DNA of 64,000 nt, taken from Streptomyces sp. NBC_00376 (GTDB lineage Bacteria; Actinomycetota; Actinomycetes; Streptomycetales; Streptomycetaceae). The DNA lies in the NCBI RefSeq assembly GCF_036077095.1, contig NZ_CP107960.1:5952001-6016000 (forward strand). Direction: 5' to 3'. Shown here piece by piece: positions 13,623-22,244 of this stretch. Each line of letters starts with the position of its first letter. Position 1 is the first letter of the stretch. The notes beneath the pieces were generated by a model, which saw only the letters and a program-made list of their open reading frames with translations, ran no database searches and was not told the origin of the DNA. Position numbers and translations under genes: made by a program.

Positions 13623-14970
13623 ATTGTCGGGGCGGCCCCACCACCGAGCGGGCGAAGCCCAGCTCCACCAGGTCCTGGGGGCGCAGCCGCAGCTGGTCGG
13701 CCGTGGCACGCACCTCGTCCGGGGCGCGCTTCAGGATCGCCGCGGCCAGTTCCGGGGCGATGACCGAGAAGTAGCTGTCCCGGGTGACATGGGTGTTCCC
13801 CGGCGCCGCGAGCGCCAGCGCGCCGCCCGAACCGCCCTCGCCGATCACCAGCGTGGTGACGGGGACCGGGGCTTCCGCCATCGCCGCGAAGGCGTCGGCG
13901 ATGGCGGCGCCCGCGCCCGCCCGCTCCGCCGCCGCGTCGTTGGCGGCGCCGGGGGTGTCGATCAGGGTGAGCACCGGGACGCCGATCCGGCCGGCCAGCC
14001 GTATCGCCCGTGCCGCCGTGCGGTAACCGGCCGGGAGGGTCGCGGTGCCGCACTGGGCCACGTACGCGATCGAGCGGCCCTCGCGCCGCCCGAAGCCGCA
14101 GAGCAGCCCCGGGTCAGTACCGCCGCAGCGGTCGCCGACGAGCGGGAGGCGGTGGTCGAAGTACCTGTCCAGATACGCCTCGGCGCGCGGCCTGGCGGCC
14201 GAGCGGGCCTGCCGTACCGCGTCCCAGCCGGTCACCGGGAGGCCGGTGGGGGACAGGGCGTCCGGCACCGGGGCGGGCGGCGCGGGGGAGTCCGGGGCGT
14301 GCAGCGCCCGCAGCCAGCGGGCCACCGTCTGCGGGAGCTCGTCCGGCGGGACGACCGCGTCGATCTGGCCCGCGGCCAGCTGGCCCTCGGCGGTGTACGC
14401 GTGGGGGTCCGCGTCCGGCGGCCGTACCCGGGAACCGGCGAACCCGACCTGGGCGCCCGGCAGCGCCAGGATCACATCGGCGCCCGCCCCCAGCGTGGCC
14501 CAGCCGCCGCCCGTCGTCGGGTCGCGCAGGACCGCGAGCTGGGCGGGGCCCGCCGCCCGCAGCCGTGCCGAGGCACGGGCCACCCGCTGGAGCTGGGTCA
14601 GGGCGACCATGCCCTCCTGCATCCGGCTGCCGCCCGTCGCGATCAGCGAGACCAGCGGCAGCCCCCGCCTCCGGGCGGCCTCGTACGCGGCCACCAGCCG
14701 GTCCCCGGTGCGCTGCCCCAGCGAACCGCCCAGGAACCCGAACTCGAACGAGACCAGGACGCAGTGCCGGCCGCCGAGCGAGGCGAGGCCGTGGACGACG
14801 GACTCGTCCTCGCCCGTACGGGCGGTGGCGCGGGCCCGGGAGTCCGCGTACCCGGCCCAGGAGAGCGGCCCGTCCCCGGCGCTGTCCGGAGCACCGGTGG
14901 TGGAGGTGAGCTCCTCGAACTCCGTGGTGAGGGCCGCGATCGCGGCCCGCGCGCCCATCCGGTCAGCCAT
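13621..14970 (-). CDS. Acyl-CoA carboxylase carboxyltransferase, fused beta-alpha type
   Basis: A 449-residue carboxyltransferase in which an AccD-like half (about residues 50-190, with GGSRMQEG and TTGGGWATLGAGADV) is fused to an AccA-like half (about 260-445, with GRIGVPVLTLIDTPGA and GEGGSGGALALAAPG). There is no N-terminal zinc ribbon. It would transfer carboxyl groups between carboxybiotin and an acyl-CoA, or act in a decarboxylase-type reaction. Its ATG overlaps the 3' end of the matB-like gene by 8 bases, so the two are coupled and probably share malonyl-type substrates. No biotin carboxylase or biotin carrier gene is adjacent. Confidence 0.8.
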   Translation of the reverse strand: MADRMGARAAIAALTTEFEELTSTTGAPDSAGDGPLSWAGYADSRARATARTGEDESVVHGLASLGGRHCVLVSFEFGFLGGSLGQRTGDRLVAAYEAARRRGLPLVSLIATGGSRMQEGMVALTQLQRVARASARLRAAGPAQLAVLRDPTTGGGWATLGAGADVILALPGAQVGFAGSRVRPPDADPHAYTAEGQLAAGQIDAVVPPDELPQTVARWLRALHAPDSPAPPAPVPDALSPTGLPVTGWDAVRQARSAARPRAEAYLDRYFDHRLPLVGDRCGGTDPGLLCGFGRREGRSIAYVAQCGTATLPAGYRTAARAIRLAGRIGVPVLTLIDTPGAANDAAAERAGAGAAIADAFAAMAEAPVPVTTLVIGEGGSGGALALAAPGNTHVTRDSYFSVIAPELAAAILKRAPDEVRATADQLRLRPQDLVELGFARSVVGPPRQ

Positions 14971-16414
14971 GGAGCGACCGCTTCATGATCTTGCCGAGGT
15001 CGTTGCGGGGCAGCGCGTCCAGGTAGCGGACCGTGCGCGGGCGCTTGTGCGGGGACAGTTGGGCGGCCACATGGTCCGCGAGCTCCCGCTCGGACGGCGG
15101 CGCGGCCGGGTCGGCCGGCACCACCCAGGCGACGATCCGCTCGCCCAGGTCCGGGTCCGGTTCACCGGTGACGGCGGCCTCGCGGACACCGGGGTGGTCC
15201 AGCAGCGCGTTCTCGATCTCCCCGGCGCCGATCTTGTAACCGCCGCTCTTGATCAGGTCGGTGGCCTTGCGCCCGACGATCCGTACGTAGCCGTCGGCGT
15301 CCCGGGTGGCCATGTCCCCGGTGCGGAACCAGCCGTCCTCGGTGAGTGCGGCGGCCGTGGCGTCGGGGCGGTTCAGATAGCCGGTGAAGAGGTTCGGGCC
15401 GCGCACCTGGATCTCGCCGATGGTGTCGGGGCCGCCGTCCCCGGACAGGACGGTGCCGTCCTCCTCGACCAGGCGGAGCTCCACGCCGCGCAGGGGTGCG
15501 CCGACCGTTCCGGGGCGCGGCTCGCCGTCGGCCCGGACGCCGGTGTTCATCAGGGTCTCCGTCATGCCGTACCGCTCGATGACCCGGCGGCCGGTGGCCG
15601 CCGCGATCCGCTCGTGGTCGTGCACCGGCAGCGCGGCCGACCCGGACACCAGCAGCCGGGCGCCGGCCAGCGCCTTCGCCAGACCCTCCGCGCCGGGGCC
15701 GTCGAGGGCCTCGGCCAGCCGGTGGTACATCGTCGGCACCCCGAAGAGCATGGTGCCGCCGGACGACAGCTCCCGGGCCACCCCCTCGGTGGAGAACCTG
15801 CCCAGGTGGCGCACCGATCCGCCCCGGCGCAGCGGCCCGAGCACGCCCAGGATCAGGCCGTGCACATGGAACAGCGGAAGGGCGTGGACGAGCACGTCGT
15901 CGCCGGTCCACTGCCAGGCGTCCTCCAGCGCGTCGAGCGAGGCGGCGATCGCCCGCCGGGGCAGGATCGCGCCCTTGGGCGGGCCGGTGGTGCCGGAGGT
16001 GTAGACGATCAGCGCGGGGGACTCGGGGGAGGGCTCGGGGAGCGGAGCGAGGGCGCCCCCGGCGGCCGTGTCGACGTCGATGCGGTCCAGCGCCTCCAGC
16101 ACCGGCGGGAGCGTGTCGCCCGCCCCGGCCAGCACCATGGCCGGTTCGCTGTCGGCCACGATGTGGGCGAGTTCGCGCGTCCCCGTCTTCGGGTTGAGCG
16201 GAACCGCCGGCACCCCGGCGTGCAGCGCGGCCACGACGGCGACCACTGCCTCGGGGGTGGGGGTGGCCCAGACCGCGACCCGCCCGGCACCGGCGATGCG
16301 CGCGGCGAGCGCGGCGGAGGCAGCGGCCAACCGCTCGTAGGTCATGGTGTGTTCGCCGAACCGGGTGGCTTCCCGGGTCGAACCGTCATCCGGCACAGAG
16401 AGAAGAGGAGTCAC
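14963..16414 (-). CDS. matB: Malonyl-CoA synthetase (acyl-CoA ligase, MatB type)
   Basis: A 483-residue ANL-family ligase that adenylates malonate and transfers it to CoA, supplying malonyl-CoA. GTG 16414 is chosen because AAGG lies 8 bases upstream; a GTG three codons earlier is weaker. Motifs: the P-loop YTSGTTGPPKGAILPRRA (about residue 150), YGMTETLMNTGVRADGEPR (about 285), FRTGDMA, GRKATDLIKSGGYKIGAGEIE, and the catalytic Lys in NDLGKIMKRSLHG near the end. The sequence closely follows the characterised S. coelicolor MatB as I recall it, including NTGVRADGEPR. Coupling to a carboxyltransferase supports malonyl metabolism. Confidence 0.88.
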   Translation of the reverse strand: MTPLLSVPDDGSTREATRFGEHTMTYERLAAASAALAARIAGAGRVAVWATPTPEAVVAVVAALHAGVPAVPLNPKTGTRELAHIVADSEPAMVLAGAGDTLPPVLEALDRIDVDTAAGGALAPLPEPSPESPALIVYTSGTTGPPKGAILPRRAIAASLDALEDAWQWTGDDVLVHALPLFHVHGLILGVLGPLRRGGSVRHLGRFSTEGVARELSSGGTMLFGVPTMYHRLAEALDGPGAEGLAKALAGARLLVSGSAALPVHDHERIAAATGRRVIERYGMTETLMNTGVRADGEPRPGTVGAPLRGVELRLVEEDGTVLSGDGGPDTIGEIQVRGPNLFTGYLNRPDATAAALTEDGWFRTGDMATRDADGYVRIVGRKATDLIKSGGYKIGAGEIENALLDHPGVREAAVTGEPDPDLGERIVAWVVPADPAAPPSERELADHVAAQLSPHKRPRTVRYLDALPRNDLGKIMKRSLHG

Positions 16415-16450
16415 CCACCGCACCTTATGGGCTGCTCCAGGTGACAGGAA

Positions 16451-17659
16451 CTAGTCCCGCTGGAGTCCCCGCATGCGGCCGTACGCGTACACGCACCCCG
16501 CCAGGGCCAGGTCGGACAGCAGCATGAAGCCGATCGAGTACGAGCCCTTCGCGCTGTAGATCGCGCCCATCACCAGCGGCGGGACGAAGCCGCCCAGGCC
16601 GCCCATCGCGCCGACGATCCCGGTCACGCTGCCCACCTTCGCCTGCGGTGTCACCTGCGAGACCAGGGCGAAGACGCTGCCGCTCGCGGTGCCCAGGCCC
16701 GCCGCCATGCAGAGCAGCGCGATCGTGCCGCCCGGGGCCAGCGGCGGGTCGAAGGCCTGGACGATCGCCATCAGGGCGGCCAGGCCGAGCACCGCCGCCG
16801 TGACCACGGCCGGGTGGACGCGGTCCGAGAGCCAGCCGCCGATCGGCCGGAAGACGACCGTGACCAGGGCGAACCCGGCGGCCTTCGTGCCGGCGTCGGT
16901 GGGTGACAGGTCGTACCAGGTCTTCAGATACGTGGGGAGGTAGACGCCGAACGCGACGATTCCGCCGAAGCCGATCGCGTACAGCGCGGACAGCTCCCAG
17001 GTGACCCGCAGCCGTCCGGCGTCGGCCAGCCGGTGGCCGAGCGAGTCGGTCGGCACCGGGCGGCCCGGCCTGTCGCTGACCAGCACCGCGGCCAGCGCCA
17101 CGTACACCACGAGTGCCGCCGCGACCACCAGGTACGGCAGGTTCTCGCCGTGCCCGGCGATCCTGGGGGTGAAGTAACCGGACAGCGCGACACCGCCCAT
17201 CCCCATGCCGAAGATCCCGAGCGCCAGGCCCCGCTTGGCGGGCGGGAACCACGAGTTGACCAGCGGGATGCCGATCGCGAACGTGGTGCCGCCCAGGCCC
17301 AGCAGAAAGCCCACGACGAGCATCGCGCCGTAGGAGTCCCGCGCCGGGATCAGCAGCAGCACGGGCACGATGGTGAGCGCCGAGACCAGCGGGAACATCA
17401 GCCGCGCACCGTACTTGTCGGTGAGCGCGCCCGCCGGGATCCGGCCCAGCGAACCGACCAGCACCGGCACCGCCACCAGCAGCGACTGCTCGAACGAGGT
17501 CAGCCGCAGCCGTTCCTTGTAGTCCCCGGACAGCGGTGCGATCAGGTTCCAGGCCCAGAAGGTGAGCCCGAAGCCGATCGTGGCCATCACGAGATTGCGA
17601 TAGGCGGCCGCGGACGGCGCGTCGACCGTTGCGGGGGACTGCTTCACGGCTGTGTCCAC
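16451..17659 (-). CDS. NNP-family MFS transporter (nitrate/nitrite type)
   Basis: A 402-residue, 12-helix MFS protein. GTG 17659 is chosen, with GAGGG immediately before; a GTG four codons in is the alternative. It has GRIPAGALTDKYGARL (motif A, about residue 70) and the glycine-rich stretches GMGMGGVALSGYFTPRIAG and GAMGGLGGFVPPLVMG (about 345) that characterise nitrate/nitrite porters such as NarK. No nitrate reductase gene is nearby, so nitrate extrusion or uptake is an inference from family. It is divergent from an Lrp/AsnC regulator across a region containing a palindromic site. Confidence 0.75.
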   Translation of the reverse strand: MDTAVKQSPATVDAPSAAAYRNLVMATIGFGLTFWAWNLIAPLSGDYKERLRLTSFEQSLLVAVPVLVGSLGRIPAGALTDKYGARLMFPLVSALTIVPVLLLIPARDSYGAMLVVGFLLGLGGTTFAIGIPLVNSWFPPAKRGLALGIFGMGMGGVALSGYFTPRIAGHGENLPYLVVAAALVVYVALAAVLVSDRPGRPVPTDSLGHRLADAGRLRVTWELSALYAIGFGGIVAFGVYLPTYLKTWYDLSPTDAGTKAAGFALVTVVFRPIGGWLSDRVHPAVVTAAVLGLAALMAIVQAFDPPLAPGGTIALLCMAAGLGTASGSVFALVSQVTPQAKVGSVTGIVGAMGGLGGFVPPLVMGAIYSAKGSYSIGFMLLSDLALAGCVYAYGRMRGLQRD

Positions 17660-17759
17660 GCCCTCAGTCAAGGGCGGGCACCCGCCCCGGGCCTGCCGGA
17701 ATGCGCCATGCGGGTCACCCGCGGCCCGGGGCCGGGTACGGGGACGGGGTACCTTCGGA

Positions 17760-17778
17760 CGCGACTTGCACAGTCGCG
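17760..17778. promoter_or_regulatory. Palindrome between the Lrp and NNP transporter genes
   Basis: CGCGACT-TGCAC-AGTCGCG is a 7-bp inverted repeat with a 5-base centre, 29 bases before the Lrp-type ATG. It is a good candidate operator for autoregulation and for control of the divergent transporter gene. Confidence 0.5.
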
Positions 17779-17806
17779 AACCGGACAAAGCTGCGACAAT
17801 CACAGT

Positions 17807-18238
17807 ATGGACCGGCTGGACAGAGAAATCCTCGGCATCCTCCAGGAGGATGCCCGGATCTCGTACCGCGATCTGGGCGTACGGGTCGGGCTCAGCGCCA
17901 ACGCGGCGGCCGACCGGGTGCGCAGGCTGCGCCGCGACGGTGTCATCCGCGGCTTCACCGTGATCATCGACCCGGCCGCGGACACCCGTACCGGCCTGGT
18001 GGTATTCATCGACGTGACGCTGCGGATGGACACGACCAACGAGGTGTTCGAGCGGGCGGTGCTCGCCCTGCCCGGCATCACCGAGGTGGTCCATGTGACC
18101 GGCGGCCACGACTATCTCGTACGGGCCACCGTCGCCGACACCGCCGCCCTGGACGGGCTGCTGCGCAGGCTGAAGCGGGAGGCCGGGGTCGCCCACTCCA
18201 ACACCCGGGTCGCGCTCAGAGCGGCGCCTGCCAGGTGA
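17807..18238 (+). CDS. Lrp/AsnC-family transcriptional regulator
   Basis: A 143-residue regulator. The N-terminal winged helix-turn-helix (about residues 2-60, LDREILGILQEDARISYRDLG ... RVRRLRRDGVI) is followed by an AsnC ligand-binding/oligomerisation domain (about 65-140). ATG 17807 has no ribosome site, but GACAAT at 17795-17800 would place transcription start on the ATG, so it is likely leaderless. It is divergent from the NNP transporter, its probable target. The 3' end overlaps the convergent GAF-kinase gene by 23 bases. Confidence 0.88.
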   Translation: MDRLDREILGILQEDARISYRDLGVRVGLSANAAADRVRRLRRDGVIRGFTVIIDPAADTRTGLVVFIDVTLRMDTTNEVFERAVLALPGITEVVHVTGGHDYLVRATVADTAALDGLLRRLKREAGVAHSNTRVALRAAPAR

Positions 18239-19817
18239 CGGCCTTCGAGTCCGAGCCGTCCTCGTCGCGGCCGTCGTCGGTGACCGTCAGCCGGACCGCG
18301 GCCCGCCCGTCCGCCAGCTCGGCCGTCGCGTCCACCGCCACCTCGATCGCCGACACCCCGGCCCGCCGGTGCGCGGTCGCGAGCGCGCTCCGCAGCGCGG
18401 CGAGCAGCTGCCGGTCCACGGGATCCCGGACCAGTGCGTCGACCGCCCCGGTGAAGTGCACCGACGGCGGGAAGCCGAGCACGGCGGCGGCGCCCGCGGT
18501 CTCCCGCAGCACCCGGCCGCGGAAGGTGGCGGGGGCCTCGGCGGGCGGCTGCTGGAGGGCGAAGATCGCCGTCCGTACCTCCTGAATGGTGGAGTCCAGC
18601 TCGTCGACGGCCCTGCCGAGCAGCTCGTCGGTGTCCGGGGCGGCGGCCCTGCGGCGGGTCGACTCCAGCATCATCTCGGTCGCGAACAGCCGCTGGACCA
18701 CGAGGTCGTGCAGATCGCGGGCGATCCGGTCCCGGTCCTCGTACACCGCGAGCTGCTCCCGGTCGTGCCGGGCGTTCGCCAGGACCAGCGCCAGCGCGGC
18801 CTGCGAGGCGAACTGCGTGGCCAGCAGCCGGTCCACGGCCGTGTACGGGCGGTCGCCGCGCCGCCGGGGCAGGGCGAGGGTGCCGATCAGCCGCCCGCCG
18901 CTCTGCAGCGGCAGCATCATGCTGGGGCCGAACCGCGACCGCACATGCGTCGTCATCCGCGGATCGGTCGCCGAGTCCTCGATGAACACCGGTTCCCCGC
19001 CGAGCAGTTGGACCAGCACAGCCGAGCCGGGCGCGATGGCCGTACCGACGATCCCGGCCGGGTCGTCGAGCGTGGAGGCGGTGACGATCTCCATCCCGCC
19101 CTCCTCGTCGGGCTGGAGGATGACCCCGGCGCAGGCGTCGGCGAGCGTCCTGGCCCCTTCGGCGACGGTCATCAGCGCGTCGGCCGCGCTCCCGCCGGTC
19201 AGCAGCGCGGTGGTGACGGCGGCCGCCCCCTCGATCCAGCGTTCCCGCTGCCGGGCCGCCGCGTGCAGCCGGGCGTTGGCGATCGCGCCGCCGGCCTGGG
19301 CGGCCAGTGCCCTCAGCACCGCCGCGTCCGAGTCGGTGAAGCGGCCGCTGCGCTTCTCGGTGAGGCAGAGGTTGCCGAAGACCTGGTCCTGGACCCGGAT
19401 CGGCGTCCCGAGGAAGGACTGCGTCGTCGGATGGCCGGGCGGCATCCCGCCGGCCCGCGGGGCGGCGGTCAGACCGTCGCGGCGCAGCGGCTCCGGCCCG
19501 TCGGTCGGTGCGCCGAGCATCCCCAGGTGCCCGTCCGGGAACCGGCCGATCCGCTGCCGCTCGGTGTCGTCGAGCCCCGTGGTGTACAGCTCGCCGATGG
19601 TGCCGCGCTCCGGGTCGAGCACGCCGAGCGCGCCGTACCGGGACCCGGTCAGCGTCGTGGCGGTGTCCACGATCTGCTGGAGCACGACCCGCAGTTCGAG
19701 ATCGGAGCCGATGCTCAGCACGGCTTCCAGAAGCATCGACAGCGGCGGTTTCTCCGGGGCGGGGGCCGCGGCCGGGGCCGCCCCGGACGGTCCCGCGTCC
19801 GTCGTCTCGTCGGTCAT
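18216..19817 (-). CDS. GAF-domain histidine-kinase-like sensor with decayed ATPase domain
   Basis: A 533-residue protein with two GAF domains (about residues 35-185 and 205-345) and a dimerisation region EDRDRIARDLHDLVVQRLF, in which the His is the phospho-acceptor of HisKA_3 kinases such as DevS. The catalytic domain looks broken. The N-box region reads LLAALRSALATAHRRAG, lacking the usual Glu and Asn (EAL.N..RHA), and after TVTDDG the protein runs straight to QAPL with no second glycine loop. It may bind ligands without autophosphorylating, or depend on a partner. It begins 22 bases after the Mbl-like gene, in one operon. Confidence 0.8.
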   Translation of the reverse strand: MTDETTDAGPSGAAPAAAPAPEKPPLSMLLEAVLSIGSDLELRVVLQQIVDTATTLTGSRYGALGVLDPERGTIGELYTTGLDDTERQRIGRFPDGHLGMLGAPTDGPEPLRRDGLTAAPRAGGMPPGHPTTQSFLGTPIRVQDQVFGNLCLTEKRSGRFTDSDAAVLRALAAQAGGAIANARLHAAARQRERWIEGAAAVTTALLTGGSAADALMTVAEGARTLADACAGVILQPDEEGGMEIVTASTLDDPAGIVGTAIAPGSAVLVQLLGGEPVFIEDSATDPRMTTHVRSRFGPSMMLPLQSGGRLIGTLALPRRRGDRPYTAVDRLLATQFASQAALALVLANARHDREQLAVYEDRDRIARDLHDLVVQRLFATEMMLESTRRRAAAPDTDELLGRAVDELDSTIQEVRTAIFALQQPPAEAPATFRGRVLRETAGAAAVLGFPPSVHFTGAVDALVRDPVDRQLLAALRSALATAHRRAGVSAIEVAVDATAELADGRAAVRLTVTDDGRDEDGSDSKAVTWQAPL

Positions 19818-19839
19818 GCGCCGCACCCCCGGGGTGTTT

Positions 19840-20877
19840 TCAGCAGGCGAGCGGGTCGAGGACCAGCGGCTCGATCTTCCCGTCCAGCATGGCACCGAGC
19901 CCCAGCACCGCGCAGACGTCCGGCCGCTCCGCGATGTGGACCGACATTCCCGTCGCGTCCCGCAGCATCTGGTCGAGACCGGGCAGCAGCGCGCTCCCGC
20001 CGACCATCATGATCCCGCAGTCCACGAGGTCGGCCACCAGATCGGGCGGGCAGTCGCGCAGGATCGTGCCCAGCCCGTCCAGCACCGCGGTGAGCGGGGC
20101 GTGGATGGCCTCCCGTACCGCGGCGGTGTCCACGTGCACCGAGCGGGCCAGCCCGGTCACCACGTCACGGCCGTGGATCTCGGTCGTGGCGGGCCCCTTC
20201 GAGGTCAGGCCGCTGCCGCTGAGCGCCAGCTGCAGGGGGCGCACGGACTGGCTCGGCAGCATCAGCTCGTGGTGCTGACGCAGATGCTGGATCACCGCGT
20301 GATCGATGGCGTCGCCGCCCACCGGGATGCGTACGGCGCTCACGATCGAACCGAGCGAGAGCACCGCGATCTGGGTGGTCGCCGCCCCGCACACCATGAT
20401 CATGGTGGCGGTCGGCTGCTCGACCGGCAGTCCGCAGCCGACGGCCGCCGCGATCAGGGTGTCGACCAGCTCGACCCGCCGGGCACCGATCCCGACCATC
20501 GTCTCGACGGCGGCCCGCTGGGCGAGCGGATCGCTGTCGTGCGGGGTGCAGGCGGCGGCCCGCAGCCGGGGCTTGCGGCGCAGCTGTCGGCGGAGCTTCT
20601 CGCCGAGCAGATGGCGGAGCATGCGCTGGGCCATCTCGATGTCGATGACGGTCCCGCCGGTGACCGGCCGGGTCACCCGGATGTAGTCGGGGGTGCGGCC
20701 CGTCATCTGTTCGGCGAGCGCGCCGACGGCGATGAGCGACCCGGTACGGGTGTTCACCGCGGCGACGCTCGGCTCGTCGACGACGAGCCCGAGGCCCTTG
20801 ACGTACACCCGGGTCCGGGCGGCCCCGAGGTCGACGGCGACGTGGCAGCGGCGCAACTGCTCAAGACTGACGGTCAC
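19840..20877 (-). CDS. mbl: MreB-like actin homologue (Mbl type)
   Basis: A 345-residue actin-fold protein resembling Streptomyces Mbl, which assists MreB in spore-wall synthesis. GTG 20877 is supported by GGGAG 8 bases upstream. The fold is clear: HVAVDLGAARTRVYVKGLGLVVDEPSVAAVN at the start, the connecting region, and IMMVGGSALLPGLDQMLRDATG near the C-terminus. The phosphate-2 loop, normally DIGGGTTE in MreB, reads VCGAATTQ, so the catalytic Asp and a Glu are lost, and phosphate-1 has AART for TANT. ATP hydrolysis is therefore doubtful. It is cotranscribed with the GAF kinase-like gene. Confidence 0.85.
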   Translation of the reverse strand: MTVSLEQLRRCHVAVDLGAARTRVYVKGLGLVVDEPSVAAVNTRTGSLIAVGALAEQMTGRTPDYIRVTRPVTGGTVIDIEMAQRMLRHLLGEKLRRQLRRKPRLRAAACTPHDSDPLAQRAAVETMVGIGARRVELVDTLIAAAVGCGLPVEQPTATMIMVCGAATTQIAVLSLGSIVSAVRIPVGGDAIDHAVIQHLRQHHELMLPSQSVRPLQLALSGSGLTSKGPATTEIHGRDVVTGLARSVHVDTAAVREAIHAPLTAVLDGLGTILRDCPPDLVADLVDCGIMMVGGSALLPGLDQMLRDATGMSVHIAERPDVCAVLGLGAMLDGKIEPLVLDPLAC

Positions 20878-21059
20878 GGCAGGTCTCCCGGGAACGCGGA
20901 AGGTGGCACCGGCGGCAGCCGGTTCTGTCCCGCAATCGTGCGCCGTTCGGAGGCGTGGCGCGCGTTGGGATGCGCCGTAGGAGGGGCCTCGGGGACCGTC
21001 CCCGGCTGACGGGCCGGCAGAAGGGGCGCGGTGCGCGGAAGAAGTGCGGTACGCGGGAA

Positions 21060-21614
21060 TCAGCCCGGCAGCAGCCGCTGGAGGAGCCCCCAGGTGAACT
21101 CGGCGACGTACGGCTCGCCCGTGCCCGGATCGGTGATCGCGAGCGCCCACCGGGCCGGTGCGCCGCCCTCCATCGGGCGGGCCGGCGCGAAGGCCCGCGC
21201 CACCTCGTCGACCGTGCCCGACCAGGGGCGAAGGTCCTCGACCGTGCGCAGCTCGGGGCCCGGCGCCCCCGGCGCCCGCACCAGCCACTCGTTCCACACC
21301 GCGCCGCCCGGCGCGACCATCACCTCGAACCACAGGTCCGGCCACAGCACCGTCCGCCAGCGCAGCGCGTCGCACTCGCCGACGGTGCGGCGGACGGACG
21401 ACACGGGTTCGCCGAGCACCGAACGGTAGCGGCGCAGCGCGCCCCGCCCGCCGGGCGCCCGCACCATGGCCTGCCAGCGGCGGTTGGCCTCCCGCATCTC
21501 GGCGGTCGAGGCGCCCAGCTCGTGCCGGGCGTCCTCGACGAGGCCGGGCTGGTGGTCGGCCATCCGGCGCAGCAGGACGAGCTGGAACTCACGGGGGCCG
21601 AAGGGCGCGGTCAT
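21060..21614 (-). CDS. Conserved hypothetical protein downstream of marR
   Basis: A 184-residue soluble protein. Its ATG overlaps the MarR stop by four bases (ATGA), so it is coupled to the regulator. It begins APFGPREFQLVLLRRMADHQPGL, has a helical, arginine-rich N-terminal half and a Trp-rich middle (ALRWRTVLWPDLWFEVMVAPGGAVWNEWLV). No membrane helices, signal peptide or recognisable catalytic motif are seen. I do not recognise the family. Confidence 0.7.
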   Translation of the reverse strand: MTAPFGPREFQLVLLRRMADHQPGLVEDARHELGASTAEMREANRRWQAMVRAPGGRGALRRYRSVLGEPVSSVRRTVGECDALRWRTVLWPDLWFEVMVAPGGAVWNEWLVRAPGAPGPELRTVEDLRPWSGTVDEVARAFAPARPMEGGAPARWALAITDPGTGEPYVAEFTWGLLQRLLPG

Positions 21615-22093
21615 GGCCTCGACGGTTCCACACCGGGACCCTGGCCGCCCTGACCGCCGGACGGCCCCGGCTCGCCCAGCATCCGGCGCAGCAGGTCCCG
21701 CAGCATCGTCCGGTCCTCGTCCGACAGCTCGGCCAGCGGCTCCCGGGCGAAGGTGAGCGAATCGCGCAGCTGCCGCGCCGTCCGGGCGCCCAGCTCCGTG
21801 GGCGCGGCCAGCTTCACCCGCCGGTCGGCCGGATCGGGCCTGCGCTCCACCAGGCCGCGGGTCTCCAGCCGGTCGACGATGCCGGTCACGTTCGACGGCT
21901 CGCACTTCAGCTTCTGGGCGATCCTGCGCATGGGCATCGGCTCCAGCGAGAGCAGCCCCAGAACCCGGGCCTGGGCGCCGGTGAGCGAGTGGGCTGCCGC
22001 CGCCTCGTCGTACTCCTCGTAGTAGCGCGCCACGACGGTACCGATGAGCTCGACGACTTCGAGAGTCAGAGGGTCTGTGCGGGAGGTGGCCAT
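21611..22093 (-). CDS. MarR-family transcriptional regulator
   Basis: A 160-residue regulator with the MarR winged helix-turn-helix at about residues 35-105. LTGAQARVLGLLSLEPMPMRRIAQKLKCEPSNVTGIVDRLETRGLVERRPDPADRRVK is a typical arrangement including the DxRxxxL wing. The only Cys is in the recognition helix, unlike OhrR. It is divergent from a CurA-type oxidoreductase; the shared 150-bp region contains a spaced inverted repeat that may be its operator. The start has little ribosome site (GGGTG 3 bases away). Confidence 0.88.
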   Translation of the reverse strand: MATSRTDPLTLEVVELIGTVVARYYEEYDEAAAAHSLTGAQARVLGLLSLEPMPMRRIAQKLKCEPSNVTGIVDRLETRGLVERRPDPADRRVKLAAPTELGARTARQLRDSLTFAREPLAELSDEDRTMLRDLLRRMLGEPGPSGGQGGQGPGVEPSRP

Positions 22094-22115
22094 GACACCC
22101 AGGATAGCCGGTTGC

Positions 22116-22168
22116 TTGACAACATGAAATATTCAGGAGCATGGTTGTTTCACCACCTGAAGTATTTC
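22116..22168. promoter_or_regulatory. Promoter and inverted-repeat operator between marR and the oxidoreductase
   Basis: TTGACA (22116-22121) could be the -35 box for the plus-strand gene. GAAATATTCAGG (22126-22137) and CCTGAAGTATTTC (22156-22168) are near-perfect inverted copies spaced by 18 bases. The AT-rich sequence stands out, and MarR proteins commonly bind such arms in divergent promoters. Confidence 0.5.
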
Positions 22169-22244
22169 GCTCCCCCTGGTGCGGCCCCCACCGCCCGGCC
22201 GGAGTTTCCCCCACCTCGTAGGACATTGAGGAGAACCCGAGCCC

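Noticed and set aside
21611..22093. MarR as OhrR controlling ohr
   Set aside because: It lacks the N-terminal redox-sensing Cys of OhrR, and the intervening gene is a reductase with its own promoter.
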